This document shows positions 35,234-49,580 of a stretch of 64,000 nt of DNA, one piece after another; the first letter of the stretch is position 1; each line of letters opens with the position of its first letter. A program made the position numbers and the translations under genes. Location of the stretch: contig NC_051106.1 in the NCBI RefSeq assembly GCF_901709675.1, positions 7,574,001 through 7,638,000 of the forward strand. Direction: 5' to 3'. Under the pieces are notes generated by a model. That model made no database searches, was not told where the DNA came from, and worked only from the letters and a program-made list of their open reading frames with translations. The DNA comes from Syngnathus acus (Eukaryota > Chordata > Actinopteri > Syngnathiformes > Syngnathidae).

Positions 35234-38065
35234 GATAGCAGACTAAACAATCACCTTGCACTACGGGTGAGGCAGTTAACTACTGTCTTGCTCTTTATTA
35301 GCTTGGTCCCCACCTCGCATGACGGAGAAGTCGTACAATATAACAAAGCATAGTTAAGTCTCATTGGCTTCTTCAGGGATGCAGTGGATGTCAATATTGT
35401 GGCTAAGTGAATTAAAAAAACAGATTATCATAGTGTGTGAAATTATTAAAGTCCCTGTAATGTGAAGTCTTGGATATTTGACACACATTAGGGAAGAGTA
35501 TTGCTAACAATTCAATGTAATTTAAATTGATTTAAAAAAAATGATGCTTCAAAAGTTTTTTCTTTAACTTTTGTATTGATATCTACTCAATATATTTTAG
35601 TGAAAATATTAATATACTTGCAATTGCGGTATAGCGAAACAGGAGAAATATTACAATTTGTAATAATGTAATTTATTGTGTGAAATGAAATGAAATAAAG
35701 ATGTTAAATCTTGGGGCTGTCATAAAGGCATTTCTTAAAAATATATATAGGTCCCGTTCTTTAAAAGAACATTATGAACTTTGTGGATACAGTGATAGTA
35801 ACCAAAGAGATATGATTCCATTTCCTGGCGAATAATAAAAATCATTTGGGTGTAAAAATACGATGACCTCAGTCAACAAACGAACAAAAAGGATTTTGTC
35901 TCGCTTCAACAAAGCACAACAAACAGGTCCCAAAGCTCAAAATCTATTTAATAGGTTGATGTTTAACTTTGTGTTAAACTACAACTTGAGACTCCTCTTC
36001 CGCATATTTTAAGAGCTTGCATAATAAATGCGTTCATGACAAGCAATTCAGTCAAATGGTGAAAGTCCAGCAGAGTTTTGGAGATGGTGATGATATGATA
36101 TGTTTTATGGTGTACGCAGATTGTCTTGGTTGATAGCACGACCCTTGGAATGAACCAGGATATGGAGTTTATCTTCATGCCTTGTAATCAGATTCGCATC
36201 AAGCGGGGGAAAAAATTAACCAGCTGTAACGTTGCAATTACTGCAAGAGTGTAACATCATTTAACATTTAGTTTAATATGGGTTTTATTTTGTCTTTTTA
36301 GTTATCTAATCATTTTTAAAACTAAATATTTGTATGAATGTATTATTTTTTTCCTGATTTTGAGGAAGCTAAATTAAAAAAAGAAAAACTCCGTTTTGAT
36401 TATCATACCACACTTTCAGTTATAGATTAAAATATGTTGTTTATACGATTATACTTATTGCAGTATTTTGAGTTTGGGGAGGTTAAAGTTTAAAGGGGAG
36501 GAGTGTAGTGTAGTCAGTATATATTTATTGAACAACACTGCCCCCTTGTGGATTTCCGTGTTAAGGAGAGGTGCAAGAAAACAATCGGCAAAGTGGGGTG
36601 TAATGTACTGCTCCTACTGTGACCACCAGGCGGCACTACTGCAGTGTAGTTGATGAATAAGTTCTAAGAGCTCATAAAGAGCCCACCGAACCCAAACTGC
36701 TATCTCAGCATCTTACTCTACTACATTGAATTTACTGTCACCTCAAAATTTCTAGACCCCAGTGTCATGTGACTCGTTAGTGTTAGGTCTCAGGTTTCAG
36801 TGGGGGGCCGGATGTGTCAAATTTAGTGTTCCCGACTTCACACTTTCTTATAATGGTCCTGGAAGTTCAATATGGTACCTCATGGTAACGAACTTTTGTG
36901 AGACACTGCTTAGGACCCCCCCCCCCACTCCACCAATAAGGCATCATGGTTTTCTTCTGCCATGAAAGGGACAGACAAATATATCCCAGTGTCCTCTAAC
37001 TTAATGATATGTCTTTTACCTAAATCTGCACCTCAGACTTCATCTTCTGAGCTCAAGATGTACAATCTTAAAATTAGCCAACAGCCTGTTTACATGACTC
37101 CTTCTTCAAACCTATAATTGTCGTGTCCCTTTTAGGCCGTAAACGCACATTAATGCATGGCGTGCGTAAACACCACACGGACCCCCTGCTCTTAATATAC
37201 ATTGCACCAGAGTGATGTATGTGTGACAGCAATGGCCGCATACTTTTGAAAATTGCCTTTGGTCTTCAGGGTGACCGACGGCGGTTGTCTAATTGACGAC
37301 TACGCGGTCTCCGGCGTCCTTTATGTTGCACTTTATGGCTGGGAAATGGGGACCTGCCATCCTTCCAAGAAATAAATAAAAATGCAAGGTTAGCTTTAGT
37401 TATTGTGTTTTATGCAATGCTAGCTTTTTTTGCTCGTATTTTGAAACCGGTTATTTACACAATGCATTGTCCAAGCTTGGCAAATGACCTCTTGCAAGGG
37501 TTTAGAACATATGAAGACCACTGCTACTGCAATAGAAGAAAGAAATGGCGCTGCAAATATATATATGAAAATATAATATATATTTTTTTTTGTGGGGATC
37601 AACTGCACTGGAGAAAAGCTCTGCTTTGTTGTCGTATTTAGCGCTATGTCCTCACGCGTACTTGAGGGATGCAGGGTGTCGTCCAGATGGTCACTTGAGT
37701 GCAGAGGACGCACACATCACACAGTTTGAGCACGCTTTGGTGTCGGGTTATAAATATCCTGTTGTGTGCTTTTCTAAATTGAAAAGTCTGGACTGTGGCT
37801 TACAACTGTTTGCATGTTGTATTTGTATACTTGAAATAAACTCGAAAATAAATGTCTACAATGTAAATAGAGTTAAAAGATCATCTTTGATGCTTATGTA
37901 CAGTATACTTGAGAAACCATGTTGGTACTGGAGTTCATTTACATGGAAACAAGTCGGCAGATTTTCTTTTCCGCCAGTGTTTACGAAAATAGAAAAAAAA
38001 AAAATGCTTCTTAAACATACTGTACGAAGAGTGCTGCGTTAGCATCTCATGCTCGCCTAGTTCGC

Positions 38066-38515
38066 CAACCACTGAATGGCTAGCTGCCACATGCGTGTCA
38101 CTATAGTATGCTAACTGCTTCTTCCGCTTCTCACTCTCGCCAGCTAGCTGACGAATGCTCGTCACTCGTACGTAGATTTCTACAGTGGCTTCTCACGCTA
38201 GCTGCCATTTGGTCTGCTTCCATTTTCTTGTAACTCTCGCTTCACTTTAGCTTCTAGGCCTAGCTACTAGCTATCTAGCCGACGACTGGCTAGCTGAAAG
38301 ATGCGAAACTTGTCACTTTTAGCTACACTTGTAGGTAGACTGCTACATTAGCTTTAGTCTGCTAACTCCCTACTAGCTGACTGGCATATGCTTGACACTT
38401 GTATGTAGCTTTTGAGATGGCAAATAGCTAGCCATTCATTGGCTGGAATGACAGATAACTAGACGCACTTGTTTGTAGACTGCTGTACACTAGCGGCTGT
38501 CTAGTAGCCCCCAAG
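38066..38515 (+). repeat. degenerate tandem array, forward arm
   Basis: About four to five diverged copies of a unit of roughly 70-110 bp, containing GGCTAGCTG, then ATGCxTGxCACTTGTAxGTAGA, then CTGCTACATTAGCTT and TCTGCTAACT. An inverted arm of the same unit lies at 39120-39430. Confidence 0.6.
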
Positions 38516-39119
38516 TTGATGTATTTTTGTCAGTTGTACATAGAATTTGTGTTACCAGGGAAGTAACCTTTTTCTTTTAGTCATTCATGTGGTACGCACA
38601 CACAGGTAGCTCCATGAAAGAAGCCTGCTGGGGGGCGGTTAGTGGAAAAAAATGACCATATGATACCTCTCTGTGGACCACAACTCTACTAGTTCAAGCC
38701 ACAAATTACCCCGCTATGTCCTTCGTGACGCATTTTTCAGTCGCTCGGCGGTCGCCTGGAAACAAGGAGGATGTCAATTAGCAATAATGGTAAGGTAGCA
38801 CTAACCCATCCAATGGGCCGCAATGACAAATTCTATAGATACAGTGCAGACAGTATGGCGGGAAAGAGCCCATGAAAGGTTGATCAAAAGTCTTTTTTTG
38901 ACTCGTTTTTGATGGTAGCTTTCACTGTAACTCCCGGTGGGGTTTTGGGAAATATGTGTCGGGCTGCCCAGCAGTAGGCGCCAAAGGGCCAAAACCACAA
39001 AACACCCACTCTGTTGCCCCTGAGCACACATGTACTCGTGGTCACCATACATGGTGATATAGCCATCTTCAAACATTTTCGCTCTGCAAAAAATTATGTC
39101 TCTGAGGGGTCACGCGCAT

Positions 39120-39430
39120 GTAAAAATACGTTAGCGGCTTGCGTGACGCGCTAAAATGGCAGTCTATGTATAAGTGACCGGCATGGCAGCTAGCCAGTTG
39201 GCGGCTACGGCAAGAAGCTAATGTAGAAATGCACACATAAGTGACAAACACATGGCAGCTAGCTAACAAAGTAGTCATGAAGTATTTCTTTTTTCTAAAG
39301 GAGTTATTTTTTTATACTTTTGGAATGCTCATTCCATATCTTAAAGAAAATTCTACTTAAAAAAAAAAGAAGCTATAAACGAGTGGCCAGCTGCCCATTT
39401 GGCGACAGGTACGAAATGCTAACGTAGCGG
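39120..39430 (-). repeat. degenerate tandem array, inverted arm
   Basis: In reverse complement, this contains GCTAGCTGCCATGTGTTTGT, CACTTATGTG, TTTCTACATTAGCTTCT and GGCTAGCTGCCATG, matching the unit at 38066-38515. About two to three copies. Confidence 0.6.
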
Positions 39431-41535
39431 TAATTTCATTTGCCTCTTAATTTGTACGCTCTGGTGTTTTCATATGGCATATATTATATTTTTAGGTGCT
39501 TATGACGGCATGAATACTTTCCTAAACAAATTAAGTGACATTAGTGAAATGATCTGTGTCGCCTGTAGGTAATGCGCTCATTTTTATAAAGGTTTTTTTT
39601 TGTCCACTTGTAATTATTTTTTGGGCCAGCAGCATGTTTATGCTATTTTCTTCTAATTCACCTGTTTTGGTGTGTTTTTTTTCACCTGGTGTCTGCAACC
39701 AATGCTAAAGTACTGGGAATGGAACCAAGAACAACTGCTGAGTAAGGCAAACATTGTTTGGTGGATTGTTGAGGGGAAAGCAATTCAATGCTCTTCCACT
39801 AGGTGGCGTAAAGTACAATTCACCTGTGGATCCACCTGTTGCCATTTCTGCAGCAAACTAACTTTGTGTATAACTTAACAGCCCCAGATTTTTAATACTA
39901 AGTATATTTGTTAGTAAATTAAGAAGACACAAACATTATTTTAGTATTGTACATTTCTTGTGACTTCTTGTGTGTTGGGAAACATTTCAAACTGTACATT
40001 TGAATTCTGCCTAGCAACACGTGGTTGGACACGCACACACATATTTTTCTTTTGCCATCTGTGTGATTTAGAACATTGTTTTTGGAAAAGAAATGCGGGT
40101 TTTCTTTTAAATAAAGATGCAGAGGCAGGAGTCCTGTATTTTTCCTGGAATGTAAAAAATAAAAACGACTGGGGCGGCTATGATTGCTGCATTGTTGCAA
40201 ACCCTATAATGACAGAAAAGCCCTACTGTCATTTACTGCGCAATATACAAGTAAATAATTATGAATCAAATGGAAGTCTGGGCATAAATCAAAAAGTAAG
40301 CCGTCTGGTAATTCTAAGGGATGCGGTCTTAATGTGCAGGTGATGAAAATAAGTTGCATATAAACGTCTCCTTGTTATATCCCGTGTGAACAGGGGCGTA
40401 ATGAAAGGTCTGACAGCGACTTGTGTTCTTGCTAGCCTTCTATCGGTGACGCTTCGTCTCGTGCGACTTGATTACAGAGTGCCGAGTAAGGCATGGGAAA
40501 GTGGGAGAACACTAAAACATGTCGGGCATAATTAGACATTTTAACACCGGCCCTCACAAGTTTATATAAAAAAAATAAATAAAAAAAGGGTTTGATATCA
40601 ACCACTTAGGATTTGAAATGCCTTTAAACTAGTGGCTGTAACCAAAATGCACAACTTTGCGTGTTCGTAAGACTTTTTGTGAGTCTACTCATTATAGACT
40701 TGGCTACCAAATTCCGTGTTGGTAATTAAAACTGTCTGCGCAAGATACATTTTTGTAAAATTCTATAACAAGTCTGTCTTTGTTAGACACCTGGAAAAAC
40801 GACATTAAAATGGCCGCTTGAAAGCTAAATGGCATATTTTGCTGTGTTACCGGCGTGGCTTCTTGAGAATTTTTGGTGGGTCAACTCATGAGTAAAATTT
40901 GTGAGGGACTACTTTTGTCTTAAAGCAACTTTTCTGCACTCTGGCACGCCATTGTACATTGTTGTAAGCTGGAACGAGCTCTGCAAATACCTCGGAACAG
41001 TAAAGCATTTATGCTAGCCCTAACACATTGGTGGTCCAGGCTGGTACGCCATGAACAAACCGCTAAAAGCAAGTCGTTAGGAATCACCATAGCAACAACA
41101 CAGAAGCTGCTCTCCAAATTACAAGCTAGTGCGACATCAAATGATTTAAAAGCCCTTATTTGAACGCCATATTGTTACAAAATGTGCTGTAAAGCAGACA
41201 CACTGCGTCTTATTTTGGGTGAGCCCAGAAAAACCAGGCCGCTTTTTCCTTCTTTTTACTGCAAAATACTGCGAAAAATGTTAGGTTGTTGTTGGTAATA
41301 TTTGGTTCTGGCATTTTTACGACCTTTAATTTGGAAAAGGGTGTTTCGCAGTTGCCAAATTTGAGAGGGATAATAAAGAGGGAAAATATAGCCTTTGCTA
41401 GCCGGGATATAATTAGCTTGATTTCAATGGAGCAAAGCACTGCACCCTGCGGAGGTCAAATATGAGATTGCGATGCACAATTAAGTGAGTGAGGGGCTTC
41501 GGGGGGAATGGGAAATGAAATTGAATGTCACTTTA

Positions 41536-41549
41536 GTTGCTATGGAAAC
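41536..41549. promoter_or_regulatory. RFX-type X-box motif
   Basis: GTTGCTATGGAAAC is a near-palindromic match to the RFX X-box consensus GTTGCCATGGCAAC. It lies in a non-coding block (41.46-41.96 kb) with balanced composition and no simple repeats, which might be a conserved element. Confidence 0.35.
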
Positions 41550-44380
41550 CGATTACGGCTTTATGTAACTTTTTATGATCATTTGAATACCTGCCGGCTG
41601 AATACAAAGGCCAACTGATTTAAAAAAAAATAATAATCCTCTTAATAAAAATACAGCCATGTTTTGCATTTTCCTGCCTCCTCAACCCAACATTTTGTAT
41701 TCAAACAATGAAAAGTCAATTTTACAAAATATGTCCCCCGGATTTGGCTTGTAAAAAGCTATGCCCCACGTGTTCAGAAGAAGCTAATGTTGGCTTGTGA
41801 TGAATTCCGTTTTCCATCTGGCAACTTTTAATGATCTGTGCATGAAAGTTAAATATCACCTCCGCGTTATAGCGCCACCTAACTCCCTCTTTTTCACTCT
41901 TTTAATCACACCAAAGTTGCCTTGTTAAAAGAGGTGGACGGACGGAGCGACCCAATCCTTTGCGGAGGTGTGAAACCTCAAATTTGGGCATTTCAGAAGA
42001 CTTTGCCATTCCGCTTATTTGCAGCCCGCTTGAAATGATATCGACGCACGAAACGTCGCAAACCCCTTCATCTTTTTAAGAAAATAAACATTTCTTAAAT
42101 ATAGATTTGCATCCATTAAATTAAAAAAAGCAGCCCGAATTTTCCCATGGACTTTGAAGTAACCGCGCTTGTTTATCGTAGTGCCGTTCAAGTGTTGCGT
42201 CACTATTCACAGCAGGAGGATATAACCACTTAAATGAAAAGTAAGCGAAATTGCACCCAACTAATTGCATACAAATATAAAAAAAAAAAATCACGTTTCC
42301 ATAGTATTCCGCCTTTAATACAAGTAACAATGAGTAATGATATTATTGAAGTTACATTACTTAAAACATTGCAATAACAAAGTCACCCTGCGTCACGGAA
42401 CAGGTCGTGGTGGACTTTGTATTTAAAGTGACGCTCCAGAGTCTGACTCAACCTGTCTGGACATGGACCGCAAAGCAAACTTGTATTAGAATCTTCCTTG
42501 ACCACAGCACCTCAGTCTTCCACATTTGGAGAGCCCGTTTGGAAATCCACAAATAGTAGCCGCAGGAAAAGACGGCGGAGAGAGCGGCGTCGGATAAAAC
42601 CCGCGGAAACTTCTTCAAAGTCTCAAATCCGGGAAACTTTACATACTGTTCATTTTCATGCAGGATATGTTCCAAAAAAAATCCTCGTAATCAGTTGGAC
42701 TCTTTTACCGTTTCCGTGGTAACCAGTGCAAATGTGGTGCGGACCCAAATAGTTCACAGGGCTGATTTTCACCTTTTCCATAATTTGGGACCCTTTCGGA
42801 AATGTCATCATAGGTATCAAAGGTCAAATGTCCAAAGACGGTGAGACGGCCAATTCGCTTGGGGACGCCTGCATTACGGAAATGACAAAGGAGAGATTAA
42901 AGGCAAAGAAGGTCAGCAACCTTCCAATAAGCAGTCATTGTGCTTTATCCATTGCCTGACCCGCTGCGTTACTGTTATTATTGTTTCGAGGAAGGAGAGT
43001 CTTACATGTGGATCCAACCTCGCTTGTACAGGTCCGACGTCGTGGTCACTGCACCCAAATTACAGAGCACAATGACTCGGTGACGTCCATGAGAAACACA
43101 CGGCAAGCTCTTAAGCTCCTCTTTGGGGACTTTATTATTTATTTATTTTTGCAACATGACTGCAGACCACCAGTAAGTGTTTATTATCTCAGTTGACCAC
43201 CATGAATGATGTGAACATGCAGATTTGGTTGATAGGTCCCGCATCGTGTTTAGCTTCTTTCAAATAAAAAAAAAAACAATCATGGATCAGAATGAGAATC
43301 GCCTTGATTGGCTAAATTTGTGAAAATGCACAAGGATTTTTTTTCTCTCTCTGGTAGATTAGAAAATATAGATTAAATAAGAATATGTGCACATTATTAG
43401 TATCCAAATTCCGGCCTGGGCGTCTGGAAGTTGTAATTGTATTTTTCCTGCACCTCCCTATTTTTTGTTGTCTTTTTAAATTTGCTGTTGGCTCTTTTTT
43501 AAGTGCCCCCACCCCACCCGAACTGATGTTTAATTTTTCCACACGTTGGTTGCCGTCAACTGTTTTTTTGAATTTACAGTTATAATTTACACTTGGCGGC
43601 TTGTCTTGTCTCTTTGCCAAACATCTGATTTTAGCCTATGAGTTCATTTTGTCTACGTTTATTTTGTCCAAAAATGGTGGTCAAAACAAAGCGGTCTCCC
43701 AAGTAAGGATTAAAAACATCGGCGGAGACATGCTGTGTCACACAGCTGACAGTAGCCTGCATGGTTTTTGCATCCAAACTGGAACCTTCGGCTGTAAATA
43801 TCAAGTCTGGCTCGGTAGACAGCTACCAAAAACCCAAACCAAAAGAAATGAACCTCCTCTTCCTGTGTCCTCATCCCGGTTTATTTTGGGATGTTTCTTG
43901 GATGAGCAACAAAAAATGAAAATAAAGGAAGAGCCTCTTTTCCTCATTTTTACAAGTGCAATTTGGTCAAGTGGCTGAAGGAATTTTGGCAGATATTTAA
44001 TTAAAAGGGGAAAAACAGGACTGAGAGAAGGTACAGGATGTTTTGGGGAAAGGTGGCTCCGTTTGCTTTTTTTTTTGTTGACGCGCCGCCAAGGTCTACT
44101 GCACCTCGAACCGCAGTAAATAATTTCGCACACCTCTGTGTTGCGGCACTTCACTCACAGAGTACCATTTGGGGAATGTGTTTGACTATAAAACCCAAAT
44201 TAACTGAAGGGCCTTGTGCGATTCCACCCTTCCATGTTCGTGTTTTTGTTTAAACTGTACTACATACTAAAGTAGTAAAATTTTGTCGTGAAATCCTTAT
44301 ATGGTGGGCGTGGCTAAAACAGTGGCTAACGATACACTTTAGCTCAAGTATTAGATATACTGGATCACATCTGTGGTTGG

Positions 44381-44381
44381 G

Positions 44382-44413
<32 letters not shown>
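44381..44413. repeat. (GTTA)n microsatellite
   Basis: About eight GTTA units. Confidence 0.9.
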
Positions 44414-47367
44414 ACCACTTACACGTGTAGTGAGCTAGCTAGCTATGAATGACACAATTTACTGCGACGCACCCATTTTCAAGTGGAATGGGAGGAGCCG
44501 CTTCGATTGGTTCTGAAACAAGTCGGCTGTGTTCTATGCTCTGTGCATCTGCGAAAAAAAACGAGTCTAGCTTGCCGATGTGCAGATTCACGCCAGACTT
44601 GGGCTGCATGGCACAAATATAGAGAGAGCCCTTTGAGTTAGTTAATCAGTGACAGAACAAATTCAACTTGTAACGTACCGCTATATTATGTAATGCATCA
44701 CGCTAGGATGCAGCTGCCTTTGCTATATTTAAGCTGTGTTCTTTTTTAACTATAGCACACAGCCCACATCAGCCCCCTTTGGAAGCCATAAAAGTCGGGC
44801 CCTGAACTCACCATCGTCAAGGGGACAGATGTACTGTACAATAAAAAGATGGCATGTGTGATTTATGGTTGACATTTATTTGGGGGCAGACACGGTCACG
44901 GTCGCCAATTTTAGAGCACGAAGACAACAAACGCTTATATTGTCTCTCCGCAAAGTTGTGCGGTGCAGCGTTAACTACCTGCCTTGAGAGGTGAGAGGAG
45001 CGACCGCATTTCCCACGCATAGTGAATCAACATTATTGTTACATAAAAAGCCGCTATTGTTGGAGAAATCCAGTGGGCTATGCACATTCTTGGCCTTTCT
45101 TGGGCCTTTGTTACGAAATGGCTGAACTATTTTTGGGGGGGGGTTATCATTTTGTCTTGTGTTTTGGACAAAACTATTTTACCTATCTCGTATCAACTAC
45201 TTCATTTATATAAGTGTATGTTTTCGTATTTTGTATTCTCCAATGGAATGGAATGGCCCAGAAGATGTCTACGCAATTATTTTTTTTCCCATTTTTTGGC
45301 TTTTGTTGAGAACTAGACGACACTGACTGGCAGTCAGAACGTGAAATTTGGTGTTTGTCATTTTGTCATTATCCCTAAATACAAGACGCCACTGTGAGCC
45401 GCACTTAGGCACCAAACTCTCATTGAGGCGGTTTTAATTTGACTTTGAAACCATCCCACAAGAAGCAGATACCGTCTGGCATCTATTTTGATGAGGAATT
45501 TTCTGATGTGTGTAATTTTAAATAAGTGTCTTTGTAAATCCCGTCGCACCCTGCTAGGAATAGCCGTAATCCACCTCACGACTTTTTTTTTTTTTGAAAG
45601 AGTCTTCCACGGGGGTTTCCATTTGTGCAATTAACACCAAGTGAGGTTTTCACTATTAACAAGTCAATCACTTGTTTACGACTGTGATGGATTAAAAGCA
45701 CATGACAAGTTTGATGAATTTTCATGTGTCAAGACAAAAAAAAAACAGATGATTTTCCTAGTTGACTAATCGGTAGCGGTTGCATTGGCAGGACGCAGTA
45801 GGATTCCACTAAAAGCTAAGTGGAAGCGTAAATGCGGATATGTCAGCGGTAAATCTGGCGGAGGTGTTCGAGTGGAGCGAGATAGGCCGCAGCATGAGCA
45901 TCCCATCATTTTCATCAAATCCCTACTGAGTCAGCTTATTTGTTGCTCTTTTTTTTTTTTTGCACACATACACAGAGTTGTTTTTCTGGATATTATGCGC
46001 ACAAGTGGTCTGTATTTTTAGTTAAATGAGTCTTTGGCTGCTGCAAATCTGATATTGTCTTGCCTAAGTAGCTGAGTCAGACGGTTTCCGAAATAAACTT
46101 GGCTCGCTGCGAATGTGGCAGCAAAACTTATCATCACTGCGGCGATAAGCTCGCGCTCGACTCGCTTAACTGGAAAGCGTCGTCTGGCGGCACGCAGCTC
46201 TATTTTCAACAGTTTTGGAGTTTTTCATTTGGACTTCAAGGGGGCGTATTAAAAGCTGAGCGTTTTTAAAAGACCAAGTTCCATGAAACTTTCCACAATA
46301 TGGTTTCCAAAGAACTAGGAATTTGTGAGTCAGTAGCCAATTTCCATTCGGAATTCAGCTACCCTTTAAATCATACTAGTTACAAAGGCAGTACATTCGT
46401 TTTCAGAAAATGACCATTTATTCTGATTCTATGAAACTTGAGACAAAACTAGAAAGCTTGGAAGACTTTTGTAAACCAGCTCGACTTGCTTGAAGCGCAC
46501 GTCATCTTTAAAAAAAAAAAAATCACCTCTATTTTAATCAGATTTGGACTTTTTCTATTCTTGAAGACAGAAAAACACGAGGATCAAAAGCCGAGCCTTT
46601 TCCAAGCTTCCTTTTCATCCATCCCTCAAAGTGTGACCTCCCACACATCACCACCTAGCTCCACCACCGCCATTTTCAAGTCCCTTATAACACTTCCGGC
46701 TCCGTTCGGGGCCGCGCTTATGTCCAGGAGCCTGTAATTTCCCCAGGGCCCCCGTCAAGTGTGCCATTCATAAAGTCTAAAGTAGCTTTTAGCGGTCCGC
46801 GGAGTTTATTGAAACATTAAATTTGTGACGACGCGTGTATCTTTAGCCCTATCCCGGCTCACGTGATTAGGTTTGGTCGGTCGGCTCGCTTACATCAACC
46901 GACAATTATACGCGCCTCCTGGGTGTGGGTTGAGCCTCGGTCAGCACGGCGACAAGAAACCAGAAACATCCATTCCTGTGCACTGGAGCGCACCAAAACA
47001 GGCACGAAAGGCGAGAGAGCCTTTCCTCTTCTGAAGCTGTTATCTTTCCAAAGTGCTTGATATTGCCGCCGCACACGGTGCCAGCTGCTTGCTACCGCCC
47101 AAGTTGCTTCTTGGACTCCCTGCTTTCTTTTGTCTATTGTCGTATGATTACGAGAAATAAAATGAAGATATATAAGTTCCATTAGCTTGCTTATTGTGTT
47201 TCGCTTCAGGTGTGTCAGTCGTCGCCAATCAGCCATGAAATGTTCACTTCAAAATGTTACCCAAAACAGTTTAGCTACGTTCACAAGGCACTATTTATAT
47301 ACAATTTTTATTAAGAAAGCACAGGGTCAAGTGACACATCAGGCGAATCAAACGAATCAGACGCATT

Positions 47368-47461
47368 GTTCGTTCGTTCATTACTTAGTTTGTTAGTTCG
47401 TTAATTTGTTTGTTCGTTCATTCAACCATTCGTTCGATAGTTCATTATTTAGTTCGTTCGA
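47368..47461. repeat. degraded (GTTC)n / (ATTC)n microsatellite
   Basis: Interspersed TTCG, TTCA and TTAG four-base units over about 90 bp, suggesting an old tetranucleotide array that has accumulated substitutions. Confidence 0.7.
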
Positions 47462-49019
47462 CTCTAAAGTGAAAGTAATGAAATAAGTGCTACTGTATGT
47501 TTCGCCACAAAGCGTACCGCATGATGTCATGCGGCGCTGTAGATTCTGACGTGTCTCCTTATTAGCTGATGTCACATAGCATGTAGCTGGACGCTGTAAC
47601 GGAAACTGTAGCACCGGCCCTGGTCTTCGCTTTGAACCTGGTCCCTTGTGGTTCCTTACAATAGAGCCAACAGACCACATCAGTCGCGCTGCGGTGCGGT
47701 AATGACCTGCGCGCTGAGCCTTACGCTGAACACTCACTACACTCGCTTTCTTTTTTTAAGGAGCCACCTTGTTTGCTCGGAAAAATAAACGCGGCAGACG
47801 GTAAAAACAAGGTTGGACATTTAATTCTAGTCATCCAAAGTTGACTCGGGTTCCACATCTTAGTATAAAAGTCCCTTTAGAGACGGCGCAGGCAGATGCG
47901 GATTGTTGTTGTTTTTCCAGCTTAAAAAACTGTTTGGAGGCCTAAATGCGGACGACTTCCATCGCCATGTTTGAATGCATAAATAAACACGCAGGGAGGA
48001 TTTTATAAGATTTTTCGAATCCTCGCTCCACCCTTTGCTGCTCTGTCATTTCAACTATTCTAAAATAGTACATATCAAATTTGGTGGCACAAGGGAAACG
48101 TGGTTAATTGCTGTTTGAGTCAAACAAAAATTCCGCTTGCTGGCTAAAAAACTGCATTTTGCTAAGAACTCAACAATTGGATGTTTAGTTTTTTTTTTAT
48201 TTTTCTATTTTGTTTAATATTGTTATTCCTACTCATTAGCAGCAGTTTATTTTATCTTATACTTTGTGTGACTTCGAAATATTTTTTTTTAATTTAGACT
48301 TTATTTGGAATAAAGATTTTGAGTTGCTTCTTCTACGTTTTGTGTCTGCTTTGGGGTCCTATCAGTCGCATTCCGTTACATTAATTGCTTAATAATTACC
48401 TTATCAATCGTTAGCGAAGCTAGCAAGTTAGCCAGACATTCACAGACTGGTTGTTCCAGATCTCGCCGACGCCACGTGACCCACGTCAGCAAGGTAGCAC
48501 TTTGACAAAATTAAAGATAATGTGCCCTCATTTACGTAAACAAAACTGCTGCTGAATCTTTAATTAAGCCGCTGACGAAAGATGGCTGTCATGTAAATAC
48601 ACACCATGTCAGAATTCATGAGAACGAGTGAGGAGGTCGGGTGGGGGAGTTGCACTCTAAATAGATTAGCCATCTCGAGGAAAAAAGTCTACACGCATCA
48701 TTTATGGTCGCTTGTGTGTTTTAGAACATGTGATTATTTGGGTGTGGGCATTTCCTATGCGGCGGAGCTCCAAAATGGAGAAATTACAGCTGGACTGTGT
48801 CAAAGCACAGCGAGGCCAAGGTGGAGGACGAGGGAAGATAATACGACGGGAGGGAGGAAACACAACACTGCAAACCACCAGAAATGCGACTGTAATTGTA
48901 GGCGTTTCCCCTCCCTCTAGTGTTCAGCTTTCAGTGCCGCCATGAACCCCGAAAATAGTCACCAAAAAAAATTAGACTCACCTTCTTTGTGAACTGTCGA
49001 CCGGCAACCTAACTGGAGA

Positions 49020-49580
49020 AGACCCAAAATGAATAAACTCTTTGTTAGGGGTCCTTTTTCTGTCAGATTGAAAATCATTGTGTAAAGATGCATATTTTGT
49101 GAGTTTCTATGTTAAAAAAAAAGCTTATTGTAAATACTCTGTAAAAATAAAGGTTTTTGGGTTCTTTTGCTGGGTGACTGCAATAAAGTCTTTTTAATAT
49201 GGTCAATGTGTGACTTTGAATTTTATTTTAATTTTACAGGATCTATGTTTAAAACAGTTTGAAAGTGTCCTTTTTAGCAGGGTCTTGTTTTTCATCTTAA
49301 GTAAAACTCGTTTAACAAAAATAAAGTTTTTTTGTGATCCCTGATTTTGCAGGATCTCTGTAAAAAATACTTGTTTTGTAGGGTCGGTATAAAACTGTCT
49401 TTTTGAGGTCTCTGTGAAAGTTACCTATTTTGTGTTATATTTGCTTAAAAGTGTCTTTCCATATTTATTTATTTTTTCAAGATATCTGTGGGAGAGAATT
49501 ATTTTATAGGGTCTGTGTCTGCAAGAGATTTTGTTTGTTGTTCTATTTTGTGGGGTCTCTGTGTAAAGTATATACTAGGT
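49020..49580. repeat. degenerate short-period repeat, unit about 40-60 bp
   Basis: Variants of TTTTGTAGGGTCTCTGTGTAAA recur at least eight times at irregular spacing, alternating with AATAAAG-containing stretches. Divergence is high. Confidence 0.5.

Noticed and set aside
37590-38042. 150-codon plus-strand frame in the gene desert
   Set aside because: Composition is low in charged and regular residues, no domain is visible, and it runs into the degenerate repeat; it is probably chance.
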